Of a stretch of DNA of 64,000 bases, positions 20,434 through 28,983 are shown in pieces. The notes below the pieces were generated by a model. The model was not told the origin of the DNA, made no database searches, and worked only from the letters and a program-made list of their open reading frames with translations. Origin of the DNA: Phycisphaerae bacterium (GTDB lineage Bacteria; Planctomycetota; Phycisphaerae; UBA1845); contig JAGFJJ010000069.1 in assembly GCA_024102815.1 (NCBI GenBank), positions 78,950-142,949 on the forward strand, given 5' to 3'. The stretch's first letter is position 1, and each line of letters starts with the position of its first letter. The position numbers and the translations under genes were made by a program.

Positions 20434-22266
20434 ATGAACGCCGTTTTCCATCGTCTCTCGGTCTGGTTGTGGCATCTGCTGCCCGCGAATCCCATTCTGG
20501 TGCGCGTGGTACACGGTGCATCGCGTCGCCCACGACATCTCTGGCTGCGAGCGGCCTATCTGGCAGCCTTGCTCGTGGTGGTCTTGTTCTCACTGGTCTC
20601 GTCGATGAGTGGTCGAACCGGGTCACTGAGTGAACTGGCGAAGGGTGCTTCGCGTACGTTCGAATTCGCATCCATGGCGCAACTGGCGCTGATGTGCTTT
20701 CTTGCCCCGGTATTCACCGCGGCGGCAATTACGCAGGAACGGGACGCCCAGACATACAATATCCTGCTGTCCACGCCGCTTACGAACGGACAAATCGTGC
20801 TGGGCTCATTGATGAGCCGTCTTTTCTTCGTGATCGTGCTGCTGCTCGCCGGGCTTCCGATTTTTCTCATCACCATGGTTTACGGTGGCGTTACGACCTC
20901 GCAGGTGATCGAGAGCTTTGCATTGTCCGGCGCGACCGCCATTCTCACCGGATCCCTGGCGATCTTCGTGGCCATGATGCGCGTCGGCACGCGGAGTACG
21001 ATTTTCTCATTCTACCTGCTCATTGCGCTCTATCTCGTCAGCGTGTATCTGCTGGGGTACTACTGGCAGCCCTCATGGATGGAGGAGTCGGCGGCGAATC
21101 TGGATGGGCGGCGGATGAGTTGGCTAACGCCGCTGCACCCGTTTCTCGCCTTGGACGTTTCGCTCAACCGCGTCTACGCTCCGCCGCTCGCCCATTTGGG
21201 CGATTACCCCCGATGGGCAACATGGGCTCTGGCGTTCCCTGCGGCGGCCTATGTGACCTGGACGCTCATGGCGGCGTCACTGCTCTATTTCGCAAGCCTG
21301 TACTTCGTTCGTCGTGGAGCGAAGGTGGGAGAGATGACCCTGATGAATCGGATCTTGGGCCGGTTCACACGGGTCGCGGGAGACGGCGAACGGAAGCGCG
21401 CCCCGCGTTCGGTATGGTCCAATCCGGTGGCGTGGCGGGAGGCGCGAACCCGGGCGGGCGGGGGGGCGGTGCTCCGCTGGGCCATCATTCTCGGCGGTAT
21501 CGGCGGGTCGCTGATGCTTTTTGTGATGTACGTCAACGGCAGTCTCACGGCCGATGAGGTGCGCGGTTGGCTCGCCAAACTCATGGTCAGCCAGTTCGCC
21601 ATCGCGCTTATCATTGCCACGAACACCGCGGCGACTTCCATGACCAAGGAGCGCGAATCGAAGACGATGGACATTCTGCTGACCACGCCGGTGACGAGTC
21701 GCTATATCCTGTGGGGCAAGCTTCGCGGGCTGGTGAGCTTCGCCGCACCGTTGCTTCTGGGGCCCGTTGTTGTGGTGATGCTGTTCGGAGTCTACGGGCT
21801 GTTCCAATCCGAATCAGCGACCTCCAGCCCCGCCGCCTGGATTGAGGTCGCGCCCCTCATGGCCGCCATGATGGTGATCTATACCGCCTGTGCTTGCGTG
21901 ATCGGCCTGCGCATTTCGCTGGTCAGCCGCAAGAATGTCACGGCGGTGATGTACAGTGTCGGCGCCATCGTGCTCCTGTGCGGTGCCTCGTGGGCACTCG
22001 GGAACCAGATCGTCCGCAACTCCGGCGGCGAATTCGGCGCCTTTCTCGCCCCGTTCACTCCTTTTACTTCACTCTGGTACGTGACCGATCCTTCGGGCTT
22101 GTTTGATTCAGCAAGTGAGCTTGCCAAGCGCGCCCATGCGGCGCGGACCGCGGCCGTCATCGGGAGCGCTATCGCCTTCGGGCTATACGCATTCGTTGTC
22201 TGGAGCGTCTACAGCGGCCTGGTGCGCAACTTCGACATGATCGTGCGGAGGCAGTCGGGGACGTAG
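20434..22266 (+). CDS. Double-length ABC-2 type permease
   Basis: The ATG at 20434 is preferred; the open frame to 20350 would add 28 hydrophilic residues from a TTG. The roughly 610-residue protein carries about twelve hydrophobic helices in two similar halves. Each half has the ABC-2 block with an acidic/charged loop: ITQERDAQTYNILLSTPLT in the first and MTKERESKTMDILLTTPVT in the second. A single ABC-2 permease usually has about six helices, so this looks like an internal duplication or fusion that supplies both membrane halves of the transporter. It follows the ATPase gene by 123 bases and ends the operon. Confidence 0.85.
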   Translation: MNAVFHRLSVWLWHLLPANPILVRVVHGASRRPRHLWLRAAYLAALLVVVLFSLVSSMSGRTGSLSELAKGASRTFEFASMAQLALMCFLAPVFTAAAITQERDAQTYNILLSTPLTNGQIVLGSLMSRLFFVIVLLLAGLPIFLITMVYGGVTTSQVIESFALSGATAILTGSLAIFVAMMRVGTRSTIFSFYLLIALYLVSVYLLGYYWQPSWMEESAANLDGRRMSWLTPLHPFLALDVSLNRVYAPPLAHLGDYPRWATWALAFPAAAYVTWTLMAASLLYFASLYFVRRGAKVGEMTLMNRILGRFTRVAGDGERKRAPRSVWSNPVAWREARTRAGGGAVLRWAIILGGIGGSLMLFVMYVNGSLTADEVRGWLAKLMVSQFAIALIIATNTAATSMTKERESKTMDILLTTPVTSRYILWGKLRGLVSFAAPLLLGPVVVVMLFGVYGLFQSESATSSPAAWIEVAPLMAAMMVIYTACACVIGLRISLVSRKNVTAVMYSVGAIVLLCGASWALGNQIVRNSGGEFGAFLAPFTPFTSLWYVTDPSGLFDSASELAKRAHAARTAAVIGSAIAFGLYAFVVWSVYSGLVRNFDMIVRRQSGT

Positions 22267-22328
22267 GAAACCGCGTCGAAGTGGCCCCTTCGTGCCTGTC
22301 CGGCGCCTCCCCGGTCGATGTGGGTAAG

Positions 22329-23801
22329 CTAGGACTTTACCCGAACTGCCAGTAGCGTCTGATCGTCGGCGGGTTGGGCGTCGCCGGTAAATCCGATCAG
22401 CTTGTTGGTCACGCAGTCGATGATGTGCTGGGCGTTGGGTACGTCCTCACGGACACAGCTCAGGAGGCGGTCCCGGCCGTACATTTCGCGCCGGTCGTTC
22501 ATCGCTTCAGTGATCCCGTCGGTATAGAGAAGCATGGTGTCGCCATGCTGCAAAGTTGTATCGCGCTGGACGTACTCGTGGTCGGCGTCAACGCCAAGCG
22601 GCAGCGCTTGGGCTTCATCAAGCTCGCGGACCCGGATCCGGCGATCGACGACCAACGGGGGGTTGTGCCCCGCGGAGGCGTAGGTGAGACCACGATCGCC
22701 GGATCGGTAAATGCCGTAGAACGCGGTGACGAACGCGCCGTCGTCTCCCATGCCGTGGGCCATGAGCTGTCCGTTGACATGCCGGAGCATGTCAGCCGGA
22801 GTCCGGTCGGACATGCAGGACGAATGGAGGATCGTTCGAATCATTGACATGACCACCGCAGCCGGCGTCCCATGACCGCTGACGTCGGCGATGAGCAAGC
22901 CCCATCGGTTGCCGCCGAGATTGAAAAAGTCGTAGTAGTCGCCTCCCGCTCGGGCGGCGGTCACGTACGAGACGGCCATCTCCAAACCCGGTATTCGTGG
23001 AAGCACGGGCGGAAGCAATGCCCGTTGGATTCGGCCCACCTGCTTGAGTTCGCGATCGAGCGCGGTGTAGGCGTCCTGCAGTTTTCTCGAAAGAATGAGC
23101 GAGCTGGTGGCCCGGCCGAAAAGATTGGCTTGGAGCAGCGCATCCGCCAAGCGAAGATCATCGAAATGGGCGGGGTCCGGTGACGTCCGCACCACCATGT
23201 TGAGCGCCTCACCGCGCTCGTAAATGGGAAGGGCCACCGCGGCGCGCGCATCCCCGACGTAGGCATAGGCCGGGTCATCGGGAGGGACGCAGATGTCGCG
23301 CAAGCGTTCGGGCCTGGCGTTTTCGAGGAAATGGCCCAGGAGACCGCCACAAAGGAGCGGCAATCGGTCCGGTTGCAGCCAGGGGTTGATATCCTCGTTC
23401 CAACGCGTGCTGCGCGTGATGCGGTAGTAGGGGGGTTGAACATCGCGACGGCTGATGGCCACCATGTCGCCGCCGGGGTAGAGTTCCGCGGCCGCGCGCC
23501 GAAAAACCCCCACCAGTTGCTGCGGGTCCTCTTGGAGGCTCATTTCCCGGACCATATCGGTCAATGCGGCAAGCTTCTCTTGGTCCGAACGGCCGTTTCC
23601 TGCATCGATGCCGAACGGAGGCGGTCCCGAGTCCTTCGATGAGCCGATCCTTGGGAGGTTTCCCATGCCCGGAGCGTAGAGAACCAGAGCGGGAATGTCG
23701 AGAGACGGAGGCGTCCGGTCGATCCGGCTGGGGCCTTCGTTGACCGGATTGTACAACACGAAGTATGATCCTTGCGGGTCGACTGAACGGTTATGCGCCA
23801 T
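22329..23801 (-). CDS. SpoIIE-type PP2C serine phosphatase with N-terminal GAF-like domain
   Basis: The start chosen is the ATG at 23801 (490 residues); the frame stays open to 24047, but that part lies antisense inside hflX. The N-terminal 250 residues contain a GAF-like sensor region (MVREMSLQEDPQQLVGVFRR onward). The C-terminal phosphatase has the metal-binding motifs AGGDYYDFF, ADVSGHGTPAA and LYTDGITEA of the SpoIIE/RsbU group, which dephosphorylate anti-anti-sigma factors in partner-switching cascades. No STAS-only protein or anti-sigma kinase is adjacent, so the partners are elsewhere. The 5' end overlaps the divergent hflX start by nine bases. Confidence 0.87.
   Translation of the reverse strand: MAHNRSVDPQGSYFVLYNPVNEGPSRIDRTPPSLDIPALVLYAPGMGNLPRIGSSKDSGPPPFGIDAGNGRSDQEKLAALTDMVREMSLQEDPQQLVGVFRRAAAELYPGGDMVAISRRDVQPPYYRITRSTRWNEDINPWLQPDRLPLLCGGLLGHFLENARPERLRDICVPPDDPAYAYVGDARAAVALPIYERGEALNMVVRTSPDPAHFDDLRLADALLQANLFGRATSSLILSRKLQDAYTALDRELKQVGRIQRALLPPVLPRIPGLEMAVSYVTAARAGGDYYDFFNLGGNRWGLLIADVSGHGTPAAVVMSMIRTILHSSCMSDRTPADMLRHVNGQLMAHGMGDDGAFVTAFYGIYRSGDRGLTYASAGHNPPLVVDRRIRVRELDEAQALPLGVDADHEYVQRDTTLQHGDTMLLYTDGITEAMNDRREMYGRDRLLSCVREDVPNAQHIIDCVTNKLIGFTGDAQPADDQTLLAVRVKS
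23740..23769 (+). promoter_or_regulatory. Sigma-70-type promoter of hflX
   Basis: TTGACC (23740-23745) and TATGAT (23764-23769) are 18 bases apart, each matching 5/6 consensus positions. Transcription would start near 23776, giving a leader of about 17 bases. The element lies inside the N-terminal coding part of the opposite phosphatase gene. Confidence 0.5.
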
Positions 23802-25268
23802 TCCATACGCTCGAACACTCCGAACGCCGCGTCCGCGGGCCACCGTGACCCGCGTCCGGCCGCGACCAACGCCGGCACGCCCGATGTGCGCGACCAGGAA
23901 CGAGCGATCCTCGTCGGCATACTGCTCCCGGACACCAAGGCCGATCTGCGGGACCCGCTTGGCGAGCTCAAGGCACTTGCGGAATCCGCGGGTGTCGCGA
24001 TCGCCGGACAGACCATCCAGAAGCGAACGGCCTACGCAGCCGGACACGCGATCGGCAAGGGGAAAATCGAGGAAGTCGCGGAGTTAATCCAGGCCGTTGG
24101 GGCAAATTTGGTCATTTTCGACAATGACCTTCTTCCCCGCCAGATTCGGAATCTGGAGGAAGCCTGGCGCGTCAAGGTCATCGATCGTACGGAACTGATC
24201 CTGGACATTTTTGCCACCCATGCTCGATCCCGGCAGGCACAATTGCAGGTCGAACTTGCCCAACTTGAATACACGGCGCCGCGGCTGCGGGGCATGTGGC
24301 AGCACCTGGAGCGGGTGGCCGGCGCCGGCGGAGGAACGGCGGCCGGGGCGGTGGGCGGTGTGGGTACACGTGGTCCGGGTGAGCGGCAGATCGAGATCGA
24401 CCGCCGGCTCGTGCGTAAGCGCATCTCTCATCTGCGGGAACAGCTCGCGGAGATCGATCAGCGCAAGATCAGGGAGGTGCGTGCCCGTCGGGATCAGTAC
24501 ACCGTTTCCGTCGTTGGATATACGAACGCGGGTAAGAGCACGTTGATGAATCGCCTGACGCCGGCCGGGGTCTATGCCGCCGATCGGCTATTCGCGACAC
24601 TCGACACCAAGACCGCCAAGTGGGATCTCGGCGACGGTCGGTCCGCGCTGCTCAGCGACACGGTCGGTTTTATTCGAGATCTGCCGCCGACGCTGGTGGC
24701 GTCATTCAGAGCGACGCTCGAGGAGGCTATCCACGCCGATCTTCTGCTTCATGTCGTTGACATTTCGTCGCCGGTGGCTTTTGCGCAGATGCAAGCCGTT
24801 GACGAGGTACTCAAGAGCATCGGCTGCGACACCATCCCGCAGATTACCTTGCTGAACAAGGTTGATTGTATGGACGACGCGTCGATGGCGGAGCTCCTTG
24901 CCCGCCATCGTCGCGAATGCTGCCTGCGCATCTCGGCCTTGACCGGGCAAGGAATGGACGAACTTCGGCAAGAAGTCCTTCAGCGGATGCAGGGGCGCGA
25001 GCTAACGGCGGTCGTGCAGATGCCCTACAGCACGTCCGGCAAGCTGCTGGCTGAATTGCAGCGCTACGGCGAGGTTGGGGAGCGTCGCTATCTTGAAGAC
25101 ATGGTAGAGGTCGATCTTCGCATCAATCGCGATCAGTTTGCGCAGCTTCGGGCCCGCTACCATGATCTTGTCGCCAAGGAGGTTCGCGCTGAAGGGCAGG
25201 TTGGTGATCGAGCCGCTTCGCAAGAATGCGATGGGCCTAATCCTCCGGATGGATCGGCATCGCCGTGA
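23793..25268 (+). CDS. hflX: GTPase HflX
   Basis: The 491-residue protein has the HflX N-terminal domain (ERAILVGILLP onward), the glycine-rich linker GTRGPGERQIEIDRR, and a TrmE/Era-type GTPase domain: P-loop GYTNAGKST near 241, switch region YAADRLFATLDTKT, G3 DTVGFI near 289 and G4 NKVD near 355. HflX is a ribosome-binding GTPase that splits stalled or heat-damaged 70S ribosomes. About 30 residues precede the usual family start, so a GTG at 23886 is an alternative. The stop overlaps the start of the DUF1570 gene (GTGA). Confidence 0.93.
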   Translation: MRHSIRSNTPNAASAGHRDPRPAATNAGTPDVRDQERAILVGILLPDTKADLRDPLGELKALAESAGVAIAGQTIQKRTAYAAGHAIGKGKIEEVAELIQAVGANLVIFDNDLLPRQIRNLEEAWRVKVIDRTELILDIFATHARSRQAQLQVELAQLEYTAPRLRGMWQHLERVAGAGGGTAAGAVGGVGTRGPGERQIEIDRRLVRKRISHLREQLAEIDQRKIREVRARRDQYTVSVVGYTNAGKSTLMNRLTPAGVYAADRLFATLDTKTAKWDLGDGRSALLSDTVGFIRDLPPTLVASFRATLEEAIHADLLLHVVDISSPVAFAQMQAVDEVLKSIGCDTIPQITLLNKVDCMDDASMAELLARHRRECCLRISALTGQGMDELRQEVLQRMQGRELTAVVQMPYSTSGKLLAELQRYGEVGERRYLEDMVEVDLRINRDQFAQLRARYHDLVAKEVRAEGQVGDRAASQECDGPNPPDGSASP

Positions 25269-26740
25269 GGCGCTGCGTGTCCATTGCGATTCCTGTGTTG
25301 GTTATGGGTGCTGTCCTGATTGGTTCAGCGCAGCCGGCCCGGCCGGCGGGGTTGCAGCAACAATCGAAAGATGTCGAAGCAGCCGATTCAAATCAACAAG
25401 CCGATACCATAACGACCTCCGTCGATCTCTCCCTGGAAGTTGGGGGACGCGCCTCCGGACTTGTCGTCGATTTCAATGACGAGGCCATTGTGTTCGTATC
25501 GGACGGCACGCCCCAAGTGCTCGCGTGGGATGAGATCGACCCCGGTTCCGCATTCGTTGCCATGCGCGATTTGCTTGCCATGCGTCGTGGCGGGGCAGAC
25601 CGACTTCAGGCTGATGACTTCATTCATCTCGGCAAATTCTGCCTGAATAACGGCCGAACGGATTTGGCCACTCGGTCGTTCCGCCAAGCGTCGGATTTGG
25701 ATCCCGGCGTGGAACCCCACGTTCGAGCGTTACTCGACGCGTACCGGGATGAGCGCGAAAACGCAGGGTCTCGTGCATCCCCGATCCCCGTGCCGGCCCT
25801 GGATGAACCGGAATCCGGCGAGCCTTCGATCGCCGCAGACGGCGAGGGCGAGGCGCCGGGTCGTTTCCCCGAGATCGAGTTCGCCGATAAGGATCAGCAT
25901 TCGCGGGCGATCTCGCCTGAAGATCGGCGACGGATACTCACCGCCTACCGTAAGTTTGGTGAGAGCGTCCAGAAGGCGCTTGGCAGGGATGTTCGACTCG
26001 TCGAGACGGAGCACTTCCTGATCTGGACCGATTGGGAGCCCCCCAGCCATCCGCGCCTGGCTTCATGGTGCGAGGCGATGTACGCGGCGCTTTGTGCGCA
26101 GTTGGATTTCGACCCGCACGAGAATGTTTTCCCGGCCAAATGCCCGGTTTTCTGCTGGCGGTCGCGCGTGATGCTGAAGCGCTTCGCGCGGCTGTTCGAT
26201 GACTACGATGCCGGTGATGCCCTGGGATATACGCGCTCCATTCCTGGCAAGGGACACGTTCATGTGGTCATCGCTCGCCAGGGGCAGACGCAGCGAGCCT
26301 ATGACCGGTTTGCATGGACGCTGGTGCACGAGGGCACGCACGCGTTCATGCACCACTATCATTCCGACCGGCTGATTCCCCATTGGATCAACGAAGGTCT
26401 GGCCGAGTTGATTGCACAGCGGGTACTCGGCCGACGATGTCCTGCCGCCGCCAAGGCCGACCTGCTGGCGCGACAATACGCCCGTTACGACTGGTCACTT
26501 GGGGGTATGCTGAAGAATGCCGGTCCGATTGAGGTCCATCAATATCCTCTTGTCCACAGTGTCGTTGCGTTTCTGGAGTCACGGGGACGACGATCCCTGA
26601 GCGATCTTGTCCGAGCGCTCAAAGAAGGCCGAACTATCGCCGAATCGCTTGCGGAAAGCTATTCTGGATGGACGATTGGCGACCTGGAATCCGCGTGGCG
26701 CTCGGCAGTTCGCGACGGCTGGGCGGTCCCGCGAGAATGA
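25265..26740 (+). CDS. Exported DUF1570-type metallopeptidase-like protein
   Basis: The 491-residue product begins at GTG overlapping the hflX stop. It has a signal peptide (MRRCVSIAIPVLVMGAVLIG, cleaved near QPARPA), a short TPR-like segment (FCLNNGRTDLATRSFRQASD) and a C-terminal zincin-like domain. That domain shows HEGTH at residues 355-359 followed by NEGLAEL about 20 residues later. The HExxH-plus-downstream-Glu pattern is that of gluzincin-like peptidases, and the DUF1570 family is common in Planctomycetota. HEGTH fits HExxH. The substrate is unknown. Coupling to hflX is probably genomic convenience, as the product is exported. Confidence 0.75.
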   Translation: MRRCVSIAIPVLVMGAVLIGSAQPARPAGLQQQSKDVEAADSNQQADTITTSVDLSLEVGGRASGLVVDFNDEAIVFVSDGTPQVLAWDEIDPGSAFVAMRDLLAMRRGGADRLQADDFIHLGKFCLNNGRTDLATRSFRQASDLDPGVEPHVRALLDAYRDERENAGSRASPIPVPALDEPESGEPSIAADGEGEAPGRFPEIEFADKDQHSRAISPEDRRRILTAYRKFGESVQKALGRDVRLVETEHFLIWTDWEPPSHPRLASWCEAMYAALCAQLDFDPHENVFPAKCPVFCWRSRVMLKRFARLFDDYDAGDALGYTRSIPGKGHVHVVIARQGQTQRAYDRFAWTLVHEGTHAFMHHYHSDRLIPHWINEGLAELIAQRVLGRRCPAAAKADLLARQYARYDWSLGGMLKNAGPIEVHQYPLVHSVVAFLESRGRRSLSDLVRALKEGRTIAESLAESYSGWTIGDLESAWRSAVRDGWAVPRE

Positions 26741-26835
26741 TGCAGTCCCGCTCCCGTTAGGTCCGATGACAGGATGCAGATGGGTCGGCACGGGCTTTGC
26801 CGATAGCGATTGCCTGTTGGAATTGGAAATCGCCC

Positions 26836-28056
26836 ATGGCGCCGCGAACACGACAGCGCATATTCAACGTCCTTCGAATCACCCTTTGCGCAGCGGCCCT
26901 GTGGATCGTGGTACAGGGCGTAACGCTGAATGACCGCGTCCACCTGGTCGGCGGAGGGGAGCAGGCGGGAATCGTGCTGGACGATTCCGGGCCGATCAGG
27001 GTGCGCGTCGCTCCCGAAGAAGTTGTCGCTATTCCGCTGGAAGACGTTGCCAGGGACGAGCAGGGCGATCTGCGCATTACTTACGGGCTTCGCACCGCCG
27101 TGCGCGACATGAACGGCTGGCTGTTCCTCCTGGCGGTAGGAATTTACTTCCCGATCATTTTCCTTCAGGCGTGGCGATTCCAGTGGGTGCTGCGGGCGCA
27201 GGATATAGGCCTGCGTTACTGGCAGGCCGTGAAGCTCTCCATCGCGGGAAATTTCCTCAACTTCGCCACGCCTCTGGGTTCGAACGCCGGTGACGTGTTC
27301 AAGGCGTATTTCCTCTCACTGCACACCGACCGCAAGACGGAAGCGGTAACGACGGTATTCCTGGATCGCGTGATCGGCCTGGCGACATTGCTCTCGGTGG
27401 TAGCCGTCATCACGCTGGTCAGCCCGTCGGACAGCCGCCTGGCCATTGTCCGGCCCTACCTGTTGTTCGCCGTTGGTTTGGGCATCGTGCTCATCTTCGC
27501 CTACTTCTCACCGCCGCTTCGCCGCTGGGTCGTGCCCCGCCGATGGATCCAGCGCTTGCCGGCGTATGACCACCTCCAGCGAATCGATCGCAGCGCCCAT
27601 AAGCTTGCCGGTCACAAGCCGATCCTGATTGGTGCGGTGGTTCTGACAGCCATTCTGCAGGCCATGGCGGTCACGGCCTATTTCACGGTGGCGAAGTCGC
27701 TCGGTATGCGTGGGGGTCTTCCCGAGTTTCCGGAGTATTACACCTATTTCAGCACCGGCGTTCTGGTGCAGTCGCTGCCCGGCCCGCCGCAAGGGCTGGG
27801 CACCGTTGAACTCACTTTCAAGTTCTTTCTGGCGCCGTTCGGAAGTCCCGCCCAAATCGTCTGCGTTGCCTTCGCCATTCGCCTGATGGTCCTGTTGTGC
27901 GCCCTTCCCGGACTATTCGTCGCTTTGACAGGCTCTTACCGGCCCTCCCAGGCTGAGGGCGATAACACGCAGGGCGCGCCGGCAACCACCGCCGCTGCGC
28001 CAACGTCGCCGGCACAAAGCTCGAATCCCGAGTCAGCAGTGGTCGCGCGCGGTTGA
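26836..28056 (+). CDS. YbhN/UPF0104 flippase-like integral membrane protein
   Basis: The ATG at 26836 starts a 406-residue protein with an N-terminal helix, then a soluble segment, then about seven transmembrane helices. The conserved blocks GNFLNFATPLGSNAGDVFKA and LPGPPQGLGTVELTFKFF correspond to the two signature regions of the lysylphosphatidylglycerol synthase transmembrane/YbhN (TIGR00374) family. Members are thought to move lipids or polyprenyl-linked groups across the membrane. The insertion of about 60 residues between the first helix and the core (EVVAIPLEDVARDEQGDL region) is unusual. Pro/Ala-rich residues form the tail. No glycosyltransferase is adjacent to suggest the substrate. 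Confidence 0.82.
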   Translation: MAPRTRQRIFNVLRITLCAAALWIVVQGVTLNDRVHLVGGGEQAGIVLDDSGPIRVRVAPEEVVAIPLEDVARDEQGDLRITYGLRTAVRDMNGWLFLLAVGIYFPIIFLQAWRFQWVLRAQDIGLRYWQAVKLSIAGNFLNFATPLGSNAGDVFKAYFLSLHTDRKTEAVTTVFLDRVIGLATLLSVVAVITLVSPSDSRLAIVRPYLLFAVGLGIVLIFAYFSPPLRRWVVPRRWIQRLPAYDHLQRIDRSAHKLAGHKPILIGAVVLTAILQAMAVTAYFTVAKSLGMRGGLPEFPEYYTYFSTGVLVQSLPGPPQGLGTVELTFKFFLAPFGSPAQIVCVAFAIRLMVLLCALPGLFVALTGSYRPSQAEGDNTQGAPATTAAAPTSPAQSSNPESAVVARG

Positions 28057-28221
28057 ACGTCCAAGTCGAATGCACCCCGTCCCATAGCTCGATTCTGGTC
28101 AAACCGGCCCGCGTCCTTCACGCGAATTGTACGCTTGGAGGGTGATCCAACGAGATCGGCGGGCCGTTGGTTCCCGGACCAGTCGCAAACTGTTCCCGCT
28201 GCTTGACACGGATCGAGCGCC

Positions 28222-28983
28222 GTGACCATTCATGAGCTGAAACAACACCCGGGCATTCGGTTGATTCGCGGGGCGGAGGCGGCCGCGCTCCTCCACAGCG
28301 CGGTTGAGCAGCGCGCCGTTCTCCGTACGGAGGTCACCAACGCGCGCGGCGAGGATGCCGGTGAACGACAGGACGATGTCACCAGTCCCGGTGTCTGCGT
28401 TCTCACCGCCGCCGCCATTGGCGAGGAGATCTTCGAGGCGCGTCCAGCGGAGAACGCACGCGGTGTCGTACTTCCTCCCGTGGCCGCCAGCGTTGACGTC
28501 ACCCTCGTTCTGCGAGGCGCTTCCTGCGGATTCCATGCGACCGTGACAGAGGTGGACGACCAGTTCTGCTGGATTCGCCTGAGCGTTCCCAGCGTGATCT
28601 TCCTTGTTGATCGCCGTCGAAGCTCACGGCGAGCCCTACGCCGGTCGGCCCGCGTCTGTCTTTCCGCGGTGAATGGAACCTGGACCTGTGCGGGCTCGCT
28701 TCTCAATGTCAGCGCCGACGGACTGGCCTGTCGGGTGAGTCGGTTCGATGTTCCACACCACGCGGAGGGCGGCAAGGTTTTCGCTGATTTCGATCTCGAA
28801 GACCACTTCGCCTTTCGCCTCGACGCCCAGGTTGCCGCGATCACGCCGGCTGCCGACGAGAACTTCCTGGTTGTCAATCTGGCCTTTCCCGAGGGCGCCG
28901 ATGCCAGCCCCGAACGGCAGCGGCTCCGGGCCGCACTGACATGCGATGCCTCACTCGGTACACCAGAGGGGAAAGCATCATGA
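28222..28983 (+). CDS. PilZ-type domain protein (first of two)
   Basis: The 253-residue protein starts at GTG. It has an N-terminal beta-rich region of about 120 residues resembling a YcgR-like domain, then a PilZ-type segment with an Arg-rich stretch (RRRSSRRALRRSAR, from about residue 130) and NVSADG near 162. These fit the c-di-GMP-binding RxxxR and (D/N)xSxxG motifs. The stop overlaps the next PilZ gene (ATGA). Such proteins are receptors that translate c-di-GMP levels into changes in motility, adhesion or export. No diguanylate cyclase is in the window. Confidence 0.75.
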   Translation: MTIHELKQHPGIRLIRGAEAAALLHSAVEQRAVLRTEVTNARGEDAGERQDDVTSPGVCVLTAAAIGEEIFEARPAENARGVVLPPVAASVDVTLVLRGASCGFHATVTEVDDQFCWIRLSVPSVIFLVDRRRSSRRALRRSARVCLSAVNGTWTCAGSLLNVSADGLACRVSRFDVPHHAEGGKVFADFDLEDHFAFRLDAQVAAITPAADENFLVVNLAFPEGADASPERQRLRAALTCDASLGTPEGKAS

